Below, piece after piece: positions 43,150 through 52,772 of a stretch of DNA of 62,548 bases. Origin of the DNA: Clostridiaceae bacterium BRH_c20a (GTDB taxonomy: Bacteria > Bacillota > Peptococcia > Peptococcales > BICA1-8). The stretch's first letter is position 1. Every line of letters starts with the position of its first letter. Made by a program: the position numbers and the translations under genes. The notes below the pieces were generated by a model that saw only the letters and a program-made list of their open reading frames with translations, ran no database searches and was not told the origin of the DNA. The stretch lies in assembly GCA_000961765.1 (NCBI GenBank), contig LADT01000004.1, positions 1 through 62,548 on the forward strand, read 5' to 3'.

Positions 43150-44175
43150 TTATTCTTTAGTTGCAGCTGCTTCGTCTTCAGCCCCGTCCCTATCTAAGGG
43201 GAGACCTGCTGCCCGCATTTTGTCTCTAAATTCATCTTCATATTCTGCGTAGGTATGAACCTTTACTGGATAATTCCAGGGGTTAATATGCCTTTCAGCA
43301 CGGCTATTATTTGGCATATTTCTAGTAGGACTTAAGAAAATTCCGCCCATATGCATTAATTTACTAAAGGGTAAGTAGCTTATTAAAGTACATACCAGGA
43401 ATAAATGAATATAGAATAAGACACTTACTCCTTCAGGAATGACAGGATTAAAGCTAAACAGACCTACAGTTAATTCCTTAATGGAAACCACATCAACCCT
43501 GTAAAAATACTTCATTAAAATTCCGGTAGTTGCTATACCCATTAGTACAAAGAGCGGGAAATAATCAGCCGCAAGGGATATATAGCGAACCTGGGGAATA
43601 AGAACCCGTCTGATAAACAGGAAAGTAACTGCAGCCAAAAGCAGTACACCAGTTATATAAAAATTCTGTAAGTCAACCATGAAGAAACCATCGACTTTTC
43701 CAATTAAAGTTACAAAAGCAGGTACAGGCTCTAAAAATAGCCTTAAGTGCCTTACTACTACTATCAAAAAGGACCAGTGAAAAACTAAGCCGGCTAACCA
43801 GAGCCATTTTTCCCATTGATAAGTCAGCTTTTTACCATCGACCATTTCAGCTTTAGTATTTTTGAATAATGAACGAAAAAACAATACTTCCAATGCCATC
43901 CTGACCATTGTCCAGGAAGTAGTGGCTGGATTATCAATTTTATTATCTTTAATCCAGGGTAATGATTTTTGCTGGCCGCTGGTTGTAGTTATCCTAAAGG
44001 GGACTGGAGCCTTAGCCCATTTAACCACCTTGAGGATAAACCCAATTATAAATGTAGCTAGAGCTAAATAGGGTATTATTACTCCGAAGAGAAAACTTAA
44101 ACCCAAAGCCTCTACACCCAGAAAAACAGCTAAAATGAGCGCCGCAACTATGAGTAAAGAAAAATTGAGACCCAT
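43150..44175 (-). CDS. dsrM: DsrM-like cytochrome b subunit (NarI/nitrate reductase gamma type)
   Basis: A 341-residue membrane subunit with about six helices that oxidises menaquinol and passes electrons to DsrK. Membrane His residues as haem b ligands are visible in GLVFHWSFLIVVVRHLRLF and in YIHLFLVCTLISYLPFSKLM then HMGG. The ATG at 44175 overlaps the dsrP stop (TAATG). It is last in the operon, whereas classic order puts dsrM first (MKJOP). Confidence 0.9.
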   Translation of the reverse strand: MGLNFSLLIVAALILAVFLGVEALGLSFLFGVIIPYLALATFIIGFILKVVKWAKAPVPFRITTTSGQQKSLPWIKDNKIDNPATTSWTMVRMALEVLFFRSLFKNTKAEMVDGKKLTYQWEKWLWLAGLVFHWSFLIVVVRHLRLFLEPVPAFVTLIGKVDGFFMVDLQNFYITGVLLLAAVTFLFIRRVLIPQVRYISLAADYFPLFVLMGIATTGILMKYFYRVDVVSIKELTVGLFSFNPVIPEGVSVLFYIHLFLVCTLISYLPFSKLMHMGGIFLSPTRNMPNNSRAERHINPWNYPVKVHTYAEYEDEFRDKMRAAGLPLDRDGAEDEAAATKE

Positions 44176-45377
44176 TAACAATCCCTCATTTCCTGTTTAT
44201 TAAAACTTGCATTAGCAAAATCCGATTCTCTCTTAACCGAAACAACCATCTTATAAAAAAGACTTGCAATCATAATGCCTAACGCCCAAATACCAATACT
44301 AATTAAGACTTCATGTATTCCCGGGATATATGGGGTTATCTCACCAAAGGGATTTTCAGATAATCCACCAATTACAAAAGTTAAGCCTTTTTCAATGAAC
44401 ATTGAGACAAAGACAAATATACAGGCAATAATTAATGTCTTATCATTTTCCCGTGTTTTACGGGGAATTAATAATCCTAATGCAAGCACTGCCAAAATCA
44501 CAAATATCCACATTATAGCAACAAATTGACTATAGCCGTGTGCACCTACAAATAAATACTGAAGTGTCACCATATGGCCTGGCACTTGACTGAAGAAAGC
44601 AGTAAAGAACTCCACGGCAACCATGAAAATGCTAATAGACATGGCATAAGTTATTATTAGAGCTAATTTTTGAATAGCCTTTTTGCCGGCATCAAAGCCA
44701 GCAAACTTTTTAAGCAAAAAGCAAATTAGGATCAACAATGCGGGACCTGTGGCAAAAGCAGACGCCAAAAACTTCGGAGCAATTAATGCTGTTAACCAGT
44801 AGTGGCGGCCGGGTAGACCAGCATATAAGAAAGCAGTCACCGTATGAATACTTACCGCCCAAGGAATTGAAATTATAATCAGAGTTTTTACCCATTTAGG
44901 TGGATTAACACCTTTGCTTTCAGCTTCCAAAACATTCCAGCCAATAAAGATATTTAAGAGCAAGTAGCCGGTTAATACAGTTGCATCCCAAAACATCGGT
45001 GAGTTAAATGTTGGGTATAAGAACATATTCAGTACACGCATGGGCATACCCATATCAACAATAATAAAGAGCATACACATAATTACAGCAGAAACAGCCA
45101 AAAACTCTCCTACAACTGTAATCCGGCCAAACTCTTTTACATTATGCAAATAATAAGGTAATACTAGCATAACTGCCGATGCAGCTACTCCAACAAAAAA
45201 GGTGAATTGGCCTATATATAAACCCCACGATATATCCCGACTTAGTCCAGTAACAGTTAAACCTTGATCTAACTGATGGAGGTAGGAGTTAAAACCTACT
45301 CCCACTAGAACTACTAAGGATAGTATCCAGTACCAAAATATTCTATTATTTTCTTTTATTAATGCCTTTTCTAGCAT
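44175..45377 (-). CDS. dsrP: DsrP-like quinone-binding membrane subunit (NrfD family)
   Basis: A 400-residue NrfD-type subunit with about ten helices. GLYIGQFTFFVGVAASAVML is the quinone-site region and AFLYAGLPGRHYWLTALIAP is also conserved. With DsrO and DsrJ it forms the quinone/periplasm-facing module. GGGGGAGGA precedes the ATG, 15 bases after dsrO. Confidence 0.92.
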   Translation of the reverse strand: MLEKALIKENNRIFWYWILSLVVLVGVGFNSYLHQLDQGLTVTGLSRDISWGLYIGQFTFFVGVAASAVMLVLPYYLHNVKEFGRITVVGEFLAVSAVIMCMLFIIVDMGMPMRVLNMFLYPTFNSPMFWDATVLTGYLLLNIFIGWNVLEAESKGVNPPKWVKTLIIISIPWAVSIHTVTAFLYAGLPGRHYWLTALIAPKFLASAFATGPALLILICFLLKKFAGFDAGKKAIQKLALIITYAMSISIFMVAVEFFTAFFSQVPGHMVTLQYLFVGAHGYSQFVAIMWIFVILAVLALGLLIPRKTRENDKTLIIACIFVFVSMFIEKGLTFVIGGLSENPFGEITPYIPGIHEVLISIGIWALGIMIASLFYKMVVSVKRESDFANASFNKQEMRDC

Positions 45378-45392
45378 GGTTCCTCCCCCTCC

Positions 45393-46157
45393 TTATAAAA
45401 TATAAAATACTTTCGGCTTAGTCCCTAAACTTGGCTTTCTCTGAACAGTAAATTGAGTGTCTAGAACTTTACGAACTTCTGAGTTTGGATCGTCTAGATC
45501 ACCAAAAACTAATCCACCATTTGTACTAGCCTCAACACAAGCTGGAAGTAAACCTTTAGCCAAACGTTCAGAACAGAAGTTACACTTTTCTACAACTCCT
45601 TTAGTCCTCGTTGGGTAATTGGGGTTAATTTCTTCTATATAAGGACGGGGATCTTTAAAGTTGAAGCTTCTGGCTCCGTAAGGACAACCGGCCATACAAT
45701 ATCGGCAGCCAATACAACGATGGTAATCCATCATTATAATTCCCTCTTTATTTTTAAATGTAGCTTTTGTTGGACATACCCTGACACAAACCGGATTTTC
45801 ACATTGGTTGCATAAAGCTAAAAAATGCCTGTGCTCCATTTCTTTATTCATAAAGTCATGTTTGTTATCATGGAAAAGGTGTCCGTATTTATCGGTCCAA
45901 ATCCACTTCACTTCTTCTTTTTTATTATCGATGTTAGGAACATTGTGTTCCTTATGACAAGCCATGGTACAGGCTTCCACATCTTTTTCAAGCTTGTTCA
46001 TATCAACTACCATGGCCCAGTTTTTTGCAGTTAAAGCATTAGGGCCGGGAGCATATTTGCCTTTAACTCCGGCTAAAACACTCTTGGCAGGTGCAATACT
46101 CAAACCTAAGGCCAAAACTCCACCAGCTTTTAGAAACTTCCTTCTATTAATATCCAT
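45393..46157 (-). CDS. dsrO: DsrO-like periplasmic ferredoxin subunit with Tat signal
   Basis: A 254-residue iron-sulfur protein with four cysteine clusters for [4Fe-4S] centres (CTMACHKEHNVP, CNQCENPVCVRVCP, CIGCRYCMAGCPYGA, CNFCSERLAKGLLPAC). The N-terminus RRKFLKAGG is a Tat signal, so it is exported folded. It relays electrons between DsrJ and DsrP. Its ATG abuts the dsrJ stop codon. Confidence 0.94.
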   Translation of the reverse strand: MDINRRKFLKAGGVLALGLSIAPAKSVLAGVKGKYAPGPNALTAKNWAMVVDMNKLEKDVEACTMACHKEHNVPNIDNKKEEVKWIWTDKYGHLFHDNKHDFMNKEMEHRHFLALCNQCENPVCVRVCPTKATFKNKEGIIMMDYHRCIGCRYCMAGCPYGARSFNFKDPRPYIEEINPNYPTRTKGVVEKCNFCSERLAKGLLPACVEASTNGGLVFGDLDDPNSEVRKVLDTQFTVQRKPSLGTKPKVFYIL

Positions 46158-46559
46158 TTACCTAATCACCTCCGGCGCAACATGGCAATCCCAACAGTTG
46201 GGCTCTACCTCAGCATAGGTATGACAAGCATCACAGAATTGTTCTTTATTTGAGTGACAGTCAAGGCAGGTATTTTGCAGGCTCATATCATATTCTTGGC
46301 CATCTTTTTGGGAAACATATACTCGATTACCGTCTCTAACTACAGCTACTTTCCAATCACTTAAAAGCTGCATATGGTTATTACGCATAAACTCCACTGT
46401 TTCAATTGGTTCCTTTTTTATTAGCTCATTAATTTTAGGGGTATCAAGACTGAGCTTAGGCGCTTCATTAGCCTTACCGGCACCTAGTACAAAAGGAAAA
46501 GTAAAGATGCCCACAAAAATAATCAGACCAATAATAATATTTCGGGAATTATACATCAT
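46158..46559 (-). CDS. dsrJ: DsrJ-like triheme cytochrome c
   Basis: A 133-residue membrane-anchored cytochrome: one N-terminal helix and three CxxCH motifs (CLDCH, CDACH, CWDCH) in the last 35 residues. DsrJ is the periplasmic haem subunit of the Dsr membrane complex. The start overlaps the dsrK stop and has GGAGG six bases upstream. Haem attachment needs system II, encoded just upstream (ccsA/resB). Confidence 0.93.
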   Translation of the reverse strand: MMYNSRNIIIGLIIFVGIFTFPFVLGAGKANEAPKLSLDTPKINELIKKEPIETVEFMRNNHMQLLSDWKVAVVRDGNRVYVSQKDGQEYDMSLQNTCLDCHSNKEQFCDACHTYAEVEPNCWDCHVAPEVIR

Positions 46560-48162
46560 TATCTTCCTCCGTTCCTATAGGCTCAAAACGCAAGCTTTCT
46601 TCCCGTTCCTTTTCCCCTTTCATCACAAGGGCATTACCAACCAGTTCATGAACACCACAAACATTTACATCAGGTACCCAGTAATGCATTAATGGGGGTA
46701 GTACCGCTCGGTCAATGGCACATACACAGGAGAGCATGTTCACCCCGTGCTTTTCATGGACATATTTAACAGCATTTGCTCGGGGGAGGCCGCCCCGCAT
46801 ACGCATTTCCATATTTTCGTCTGCACCTAGACCTGCCCCGCCACCACAGCAGAAGGTTTTTTCTCTAATAGTTTCCTCAGGCATCTCATAGAAATTATTG
46901 CAGACATTTTTCAGTATATACCGCGGTTCTTCTAACAAGCCCATTGCTCTAGCCGGGTTACAGGAATCATGATAAGTAACTACATGCTTATTATTACGGC
47001 TAGGGTCAAGCTTAATTTTATTGTTTTGAATTAAGTCCGCAGTAAATTCGGTGATATGAATCATCTTTGTAGATTTAGCATGTTCAAATCTTGTGCCGGT
47101 AATTGCAGATACAGGAACCTCTAAGAAGTCGGCAGGTCCGTTCATGGTATCCATATATTGATTAATTACTCTCCACATATGGCCACATTCGCCACCTAGA
47201 ATCCATTTTACTCCCAATCTTTTCGCTTCAGCATATATTTTTGAATTGAGCCTTTTCATCATTTCATGGGAAGTAAATAATCCGAAGTTACCACCCTCGG
47301 AAGCATAAGTGCTCAAGGTATAATCCAGACCTACTTCATGCATAAGCATTAATTGTCCCATCAAACTATGGGTACCCGGATCAGCAAATACATCACCGGA
47401 AGGAGGCACAAACAGTACTTCTGCTCCTTTTCTATTAAAAGAAAGATCTAGCTGCACACCAGTAATATCAGCAATATCATCGGTTAACATTTCAAAGGAG
47501 TCAACCAGCCCATGGGGTTGAATGCCTAAGTGATTACCTTTTTTATAACAATTAGCTACCGGAGTCACAACCCAGTCAATATTTAAGCCCACGAGGTTTA
47601 AGAGTTCTCTCCCAATCATGGTTATTTCTGCGGTATCTATACCGTAAGGACAGAATACGGAACAACGGCGACATTCAGTACATTGGAAGAAATAGTAGAA
47701 CCATTCTTTTAAAACAGCGGGTGTCAATTCCCGAGCACCGGCAAATTTGCCAAATATTTTTCCGGCAGTTGTAAAATCTTTTCTATATACCGATCTTAAG
47801 AGCTCAGCCCGTAAAACCGGCATGTTTTTCGGGTCACCTGAGCCCAGATAAAAATGACATTTATCTGCACAAGCACCACATCTGACGCAAGTATCCATAA
47901 ATAATTGCAGTGACCGGAATTTTCCTAATCTTTCTCTTAACCCTTCTAAAATAATTTCTTTCCAATTTTCGGGCAATTTCCAATCTTCATCTTCCGGTGA
48001 CCACTGTCTTGGATTAGCTAAGCCTACTGTTTCTAAGCTTTCTGCCTTACCTGCATAAAGCCATGTGCCTGGCTTGAAATCCACAGGGGTTTCCTGCCAG
48101 CCTGTTTTGGGCGGCTGAAAATTAATTCTTAACAGTTCCTCTGTTTTAGGTAGTTTCGCCAT
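46549..48162 (-). CDS. dsrK: DsrK-like heterodisulfide-reductase-type subunit
   Basis: A 537-residue cytoplasmic catalytic subunit related to HdrD. It has two [4Fe-4S] clusters (CVRCGACADKCHFY, CTECRRCSVFCPYG) and two CCG-type regions (GGECGHMWRV, HDSCNPAR, EKTFCCGGGAGL) that hold the catalytic cluster. In sulfite reducers it reduces DsrC; no dsrC or dsrAB lies in this window. The ATG at 48162 has GAGGGG upstream. It heads the K-J-O-P-M order. Confidence 0.95.
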   Translation of the reverse strand: MAKLPKTEELLRINFQPPKTGWQETPVDFKPGTWLYAGKAESLETVGLANPRQWSPEDEDWKLPENWKEIILEGLRERLGKFRSLQLFMDTCVRCGACADKCHFYLGSGDPKNMPVLRAELLRSVYRKDFTTAGKIFGKFAGARELTPAVLKEWFYYFFQCTECRRCSVFCPYGIDTAEITMIGRELLNLVGLNIDWVVTPVANCYKKGNHLGIQPHGLVDSFEMLTDDIADITGVQLDLSFNRKGAEVLFVPPSGDVFADPGTHSLMGQLMLMHEVGLDYTLSTYASEGGNFGLFTSHEMMKRLNSKIYAEAKRLGVKWILGGECGHMWRVINQYMDTMNGPADFLEVPVSAITGTRFEHAKSTKMIHITEFTADLIQNNKIKLDPSRNNKHVVTYHDSCNPARAMGLLEEPRYILKNVCNNFYEMPEETIREKTFCCGGGAGLGADENMEMRMRGGLPRANAVKYVHEKHGVNMLSCVCAIDRAVLPPLMHYWVPDVNVCGVHELVGNALVMKGEKEREESLRFEPIGTEEDNDV

Positions 48163-48196
48163 TTTTACACCCCTCAATCAATGAAATATATCCAGT

Positions 48197-48721
48197 TTAA
48201 TTATTGTATTGATTAATTCGCTCTAAGATATCACACCTGGTTTTTACTTCATGAAGTCTCATTTTATAGATAGTCTCACGACATTCTAAATAAATATTAA
48301 AAGCCAAAAGTATTGATTGGTCAACCTTATCTTCAAAATCAAGTAGCTCCTGCAAACATTTACCTTCCCGCAGTTCTTCGGCTAAGCCTTCTCGTACCAC
48401 CCTTTTTAAAAGAAATAAAAAAGAAACAGCTTTAGAGGGTGATAGATCCTGTACTGCCGTAATTCGCAGAATTCTATCCAAAGCTTTAAATATCCTATCC
48501 TCATTCGCGTACTGACTTAACTCATCATAAATTTCATCTAAGCCTTCAAAAATATTATGGCCGATTGGATTAGCAAACTGACTTTTTTGATTACCAAAAT
48601 GTCTTGCCGTTTCTTTTGGGTAAGTCTCGAGGACAAGATGGAACCATTTTGTTAACAGGGTATCTTTATTATCTGTTAAAAGGCTTTTGAGATCCAAAGC
48701 TGCTTGCTCCATCCTTTTCAC
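48197..48721 (-). CDS. RsbRD N-terminal-domain protein, dsr-associated
   Basis: A 174-residue all-helical protein of the RsbRD_N type (globin-like sensor fold without haem), with LLTDNKDTLLTKWFHLVLET typical of the first helices. It has no STAS or output domain. It lies directly before dsrK by 20-35 bases, as in several sulfate-reducing Firmicutes and Deltaproteobacteria, and may sense redox or regulate the complex; this is inference. Confidence 0.8.
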   Translation of the reverse strand: MKRMEQAALDLKSLLTDNKDTLLTKWFHLVLETYPKETARHFGNQKSQFANPIGHNIFEGLDEIYDELSQYANEDRIFKALDRILRITAVQDLSPSKAVSFLFLLKRVVREGLAEELREGKCLQELLDFEDKVDQSILLAFNIYLECRETIYKMRLHEVKTRCDILERINQYNN

Positions 48722-48761
48722 CCCCTCTCAATAGGAAAAAAATTATTTCCCTTTTTCATGC

Positions 48762-49583
48762 TTAGGCATAACTATGAATCCCAGGAAGTAAATAACTAAC
48801 ACCTAAAAAAGTAAATATCACAGCCATAAAGCCAACAATAGATATTATCGCAGCTTTCTTACCTTTCCAGCCCCGTAGTCGAATATGAAGATAAGCGGAG
48901 TAAACAAACCAGGTTACTAGAGCCCAGGTTTCCTTAGGATCCCAGCTCCAGTAACGACCCCAGGAATACTCAGCCCAAACTGCACCAGTCACTAGCATAA
49001 TAGTTAAAGCTGGCATACCTAGAAAAATCACCTTATAGGATAGTTCATCTAAAAGCTCCAAGCGGGGCATAATACTAGCCAGCCTATTAGGGGAATTCTC
49101 CCCGCCTAGCCAATCCTTTACTAAATACATTACAGATAAGGCAAAGGAAATAGCAAAGGCTCCATAGGCAAGAACGGCGGTTAGGACATGAATAATCAGC
49201 CATTTACTTCTCAAGGCTGGCATTGCAGGCCTTACCGTAACATCTAAGTTTACTAAAAATAGGAGGAGCAGAATTACGATAGGCAATACAAATAAAGCAG
49301 AAACTGATAAATCAAATTTATATTCAATAAATAAAAAGACCAGTGTAATGGCCCAAATAAAAAATAAGCCAAATTCAAATAGATTTCTTAGAGGTAGCCC
49401 GCTGATTAAAAGCCCCCTAATTACTAATAGTCCGGTATTAAGCACAAAAGCCAATACTATAAGCAATTTTGCAGTATTTTTTAAAGCTACCTTTGCATAA
49501 ATAAAGGTAATAAAGTAAAACATAAATGCCAATACATAGGCCACTAAAAGAGCCACCATAAACGGTGTTTGTAAACTTTCCAT
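48762..49583 (-). CDS. ccsA: Cytochrome c biogenesis protein CcsA/ResC
   Basis: A 273-residue membrane protein of system II haem delivery, with about eight helices and the tryptophan-rich haem-handling motif WGRYWSWDPKETWALVTWFV. Together with ResB it moves haem across the membrane and attaches it to CxxCH. Its ATG overlaps the resB stop by one base. It lies between resB and the dsr operon, whose DsrJ is its probable client. Confidence 0.94.
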   Translation of the reverse strand: MESLQTPFMVALLVAYVLAFMFYFITFIYAKVALKNTAKLLIVLAFVLNTGLLVIRGLLISGLPLRNLFEFGLFFIWAITLVFLFIEYKFDLSVSALFVLPIVILLLLFLVNLDVTVRPAMPALRSKWLIIHVLTAVLAYGAFAISFALSVMYLVKDWLGGENSPNRLASIMPRLELLDELSYKVIFLGMPALTIMLVTGAVWAEYSWGRYWSWDPKETWALVTWFVYSAYLHIRLRGWKGKKAAIISIVGFMAVIFTFLGVSYLLPGIHSYA

Positions 49584-50704
49584 TATTTCACCTTCATTCT
49601 TTCACTTATTTCTTCCGTTACCTCATCACGAACAGCCTTGATTTTACAATTAACTATTAAGTTTGCTTTTCCTTCTGTCAATGAAAATGCCACTTCTCGG
49701 TACCTACCTGTCCAGAAAAGGAAGGAAGCAAAAGTCATCAAAAGGAATCCCGCCATAACTACTAGAGTACCTGGGTCTTTTTTAACTCCCAGGACGGTGA
49801 AAGGATTAAGTTGCAGATAGGTTAGTACTGTATCATTAGGAAAATCTATTTTATCTCCATCCTTTAGGATAACCTTTTCGCTTAAATTATGACCCTCAAA
49901 AAAGCTAACTACTGCACCTTCTTCGGAATAGCTGATATTAAATGTCTTATCTTCCAGTTTAAATATTTTTTTATCTGGTACTTCATAGGTTCCCGGTTGA
50001 ACCCCCGTAAGCTCAATTAAATGATAATATCCATAAGATTTCTGATAGAAAGATACACCTTGGTGTTTTAAAGGGGCATTTACCTTGGTAGCACCGCTTG
50101 CAGTCTTTTCATCATTAACGTAGATAATAAAATCAGTAATCCAGTTATCAATAGCGCCATCGGCATCATAGATTGTTTGAAAATCATTTACTTCGATGAC
50201 CATGCCTGAAGCAACACTAGCAGGAACAACTGCTTTCTCGCCAACAAAACAGGTTACTTGGTCTTCGACACCTAAGGAGGTGAGGAAACCACCAATAAGT
50301 ACTACTATTAATGATAAATGCAAAAGTTGGGGTGCTATCAGATTCCAAATTCCTTTTTGAGCTAATATGTTTTGTTGCCCCTCAGAAGAGCTTGTTTTTA
50401 TTTTATAGCCTTTTTCCTTTAGATAATTCATCATTTTTTCGGTATCTTCAGGACCTGAAAAATCGAGGGTTTTAGCTCGTTCTTCATCAACCCTTGCAGG
50501 AAGCTTGTTAATCCTGTGCACAATGCCAGGTAGGCTCTTAAATGTGCATATCAGTAAATTTAGACAGAATAAAAACAGCAGTCCTCTGAACCAAAAGGCA
50601 CTAAAGATCTCAATCTTAGGAAATAGTGTAGCAAAAACAGAGGCTAAAACCATAGCAGCAATTAAGGTAATCGCTAATTGGATGGAAGATAGAAATTTAA
50701 TCAT
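49583..50704 (-). CDS. resB: Cytochrome c biogenesis protein ResB/CcsB
   Basis: A 373-residue system II partner of CcsA. Three N-terminal helices are followed by a large extracytoplasmic domain and one C-terminal helix (PGTLVVMAGFLLMTFASFLF). Opening FLSSIQLAITLIAAMVLASV is typical. The start ATG is preceded by AAAGGAATTG. First gene of the maturation pair. Confidence 0.93.
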   Translation of the reverse strand: MIKFLSSIQLAITLIAAMVLASVFATLFPKIEIFSAFWFRGLLFLFCLNLLICTFKSLPGIVHRINKLPARVDEERAKTLDFSGPEDTEKMMNYLKEKGYKIKTSSSEGQQNILAQKGIWNLIAPQLLHLSLIVVLIGGFLTSLGVEDQVTCFVGEKAVVPASVASGMVIEVNDFQTIYDADGAIDNWITDFIIYVNDEKTASGATKVNAPLKHQGVSFYQKSYGYYHLIELTGVQPGTYEVPDKKIFKLEDKTFNISYSEEGAVVSFFEGHNLSEKVILKDGDKIDFPNDTVLTYLQLNPFTVLGVKKDPGTLVVMAGFLLMTFASFLFWTGRYREVAFSLTEGKANLIVNCKIKAVRDEVTEEISERMKVK

Positions 50705-51086
50705 TTTTCAATTCCTTTCATGTTTGTACAATTTCTCACATTCATACTCTCAACTAATCAAAACAGTTTCTTATAACATTAGTTTATTAGCTTTGTCCAC
50801 GAGAAACTCCTGCCTTATAGTTATTATAATTTTTAATTGCTATTATAAGCTAAACATGTGAAAACATTATTTTGGAAGGGGCACGCCTTTGTAGGGCCAT
50901 GCTCTACTAAATTATACTTCTTTTCACTAAAAAATCCAGCATGTTTATCACCTATGGGCGCACTAAACCGTTTTTATAGTACAATTTGGAAACTGCACTT
51001 AATAATAAAAACCAGCAAACTCTAGTAAGTTACTGGTTTTATATTTGTTTTTCTCGCCCACGCGCTCACTCGCCCACTATTAGACT
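50705..51086. other. Spacer upstream of resB with hairpin and CGCCCACT repeat
   Basis: No gene is seen. AAAACCAG and CTGGTTTT form a stem at 51006-51043, probably the terminator of the holin-like gene at 51087. A CGCCCACT/CGCTCACT repeat lies at 51053-51079. The rest is AT-rich and would hold the resB promoter. Confidence 0.6.
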
Positions 51087-51491
51087 TTAAAAATGACCTC
51101 TTCTCAGTTTATTCTCCATTACCTTCTGTTCCAATATATTATCCATCAACTCATCTACTGAACCAAAGCTTCTTTGCAAAATATCCATATCCTTTAAACT
51201 AATCTGCTTTTTAATTGAGTTCATAGCTTTATCTTTAATTAGGGCTGCTTCCTCATCAGTGAGTTTACTATTAGCTCTACTATGCTTTAAGTCATCTACA
51301 AGAGTCTGAGATAAGGCAGTCACCGTGGCTAAAATTATTTGTTCAAGGTTTGTTAACGCTGCTTTTATTATACCATTGTTGGTTTGACTTATCACAAACC
51401 TAGCTAGAGCAATAAATACATAAGACAGAATTGTCGCTAAAATAGGGATCAATGTTAATATTAAATTGACCATAAAGCTTTCCCATTCCAT
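51087..51491 (-). CDS. Phage-type holin, LLH family-like
   Basis: A 134-residue protein with one N-terminal membrane helix (about 8-35), then a helical, charged domain (LTDEEAALIKDKAMNSIKKQ) and a basic C-terminus, the layout of LLH-family (phage_holin_6) holins. It starts six bases after the amidase stop with GGAGGT upstream, forming a lysis cassette. No other phage genes surround it, so it is probably a domesticated remnant, perhaps used in spore or mother-cell lysis. Confidence 0.65.
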   Translation of the reverse strand: MEWESFMVNLILTLIPILATILSYVFIALARFVISQTNNGIIKAALTNLEQIILATVTALSQTLVDDLKHSRANSKLTDEEAALIKDKAMNSIKKQISLKDMDILQRSFGSVDELMDNILEQKVMENKLRRGHF

Positions 51492-51496
51492 ATATT

Positions 51497-52207
51497 TTAC
51501 ACCTCCGAAATTATCTTCTTAATATTATTAATTATTGAAAGATAGTAATTGCTTTCCTGTTGAACTTGTTCTAAAATATCGTCTTTAATTAAATACACTC
51601 TGTTCCTTTCGCTATCCCATTCCACCTCAAAACCTAATACTTCCCCCAAAGGCCTGATAGCTACATATGTTGCTCCATTCTTTAGCTCAGCAGAAATATT
51701 TAGTTTTTTATTATTTAGATAAACCTCCACTTGCTCCATATTTAAAAATTGTCGTAAAGTTTCCATATCTAACGCCGGGCAAGCAGTTGCACTACCAACA
51801 AATTCGTTATGACCTTTAACCGCATCTATACCCAGTTCCAACCTATCCAGCAAGTTCCTTATTAATTCCCTGGCTGCCGCCTTTTGCTCTGTTCTTAATA
51901 TCTCTATTGTAAAATCACCAACCAAACAGATACCAATAGATTGGCTATTGTAACCTTTAACATGATAGCTAGTAACATTAAGGTCATTAGTCCACTGAAT
52001 CGTGCCGTCTTCCAAAATAACATAGTGATAACCAATTCCTGGCCAATCTAGACTATTTACATGATAACGAGCAAAACTAAAAGCATCCCCCCCTAAAGTA
52101 GCAGAATGATGTATCACTAGATACTTAATGCTGCTCTCTAACGTTCTTTTAGAATATTCCTTAGAAGGGTGTCTAGCTAATTGCTTCCGTACATCAATTA
52201 TTTCCAC
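51497..52207 (-). CDS. N-acetylmuramoyl-L-alanine amidase with stalk domain
   Basis: A 236-residue endolysin-like enzyme. An amidase_2/PGRP domain (zinc ligands in VIHHSAT, KGHNEF and ATACP) is followed by a copper-amine-oxidase-like stalk domain (KLNISAELKNGATYVAIRPL then GEVLGF). It would cleave the sugar-peptide bond of peptidoglycan. No signal peptide is present, which fits export through the holin next door. A GTG at 52207 with GAGG eight bases upstream is the likely start. Confidence 0.87.
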   Translation of the reverse strand: MEIIDVRKQLARHPSKEYSKRTLESSIKYLVIHHSATLGGDAFSFARYHVNSLDWPGIGYHYVILEDGTIQWTNDLNVTSYHVKGYNSQSIGICLVGDFTIEILRTEQKAAARELIRNLLDRLELGIDAVKGHNEFVGSATACPALDMETLRQFLNMEQVEVYLNNKKLNISAELKNGATYVAIRPLGEVLGFEVEWDSERNRVYLIKDDILEQVQQESNYYLSIINNIKKIISEV

Positions 52208-52317
52208 CTTAACCACCTCATCATTTATTCTTTTTATTATATTTAAAAGCTAACTAAAAGGTGAAAAGCATCTGCTTAAATTTAGGGGCTAGTTCTTAGT
52301 GGCTAGGGGCTGGTTTG

Positions 52318-52442
52318 GTGACTGGTGACTGATGACTAGTGACTGGTGACTAGTGACTGGTGACTGGTGACTGGTGACTGGTGACTAGTGACTAGTGACT
52401 AGTGACTAGTGACTAGTGACTGGTCTATGGTCTATGGTCTAT
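52318..52442. repeat. Long tandem 7-bp array (GTGACTG/GTGACTA)n
   Basis: About 15 tandem heptamers alternating GTGACTG and GTGACTA, followed by three GGTCTAT heptamers. It is the longest such array in the window and lies about 110 bases upstream of the amidase start. Confidence 0.9.
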
Positions 52443-52476
52443 TTGTCATTGTTATGAAAGCTACTGATTGTTGCTA

Positions 52477-52556
52477 TGTCATCCTGAGGGAGGTACGACT
52501 GAAGGATCTTAAGATTCTTCACTACGTAAGATCCTTCGCTATCGCTCAGGATGACA
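52477..52556. repeat. TGTCATCCTGAG palindromic repeat
   Basis: An 80-bp imperfect palindrome beginning TGTCATCCTGAGGGAGG and ending GCTCAGGATGACA, with GAAGGATCTTA/TAAGATCCTTC inside. Repeats with this TGTCATCCTGAG...GAAGGATCT core are widespread in anaerobe genomes. A 62-codon open frame across it is a by-product. Confidence 0.85.
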
Positions 52557-52772
52557 GGAATGCTTTCGTTTATAGTGGTGTGGTCAATACGTGATAATTG
52601 CGAGCACTTTATCAGCTACAAAGTATAACTTCCAGCCAATTAAGTGCCAAGGGTGGTAATCTCATCCTTTTCCCAGTGCCCCAAGGGGCCCGTGGTTAAT
52701 GCAAATATATTTTATGCATGCATTTTTTCTTTTATATAGTAAACACTAAGAAAAAAAAGGGGTACCAAAACT

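Noticed and set aside
43862-44529. Plus-strand frames inside dsrM and dsrP
   Set aside because: They are shadows of the conserved membrane genes on the other strand, with no ribosome sites.
52409-52594. 61-codon plus-strand frame
   Set aside because: It crosses the end of a heptamer array and the TGTCATCCTGAG palindrome and is not protein-like.
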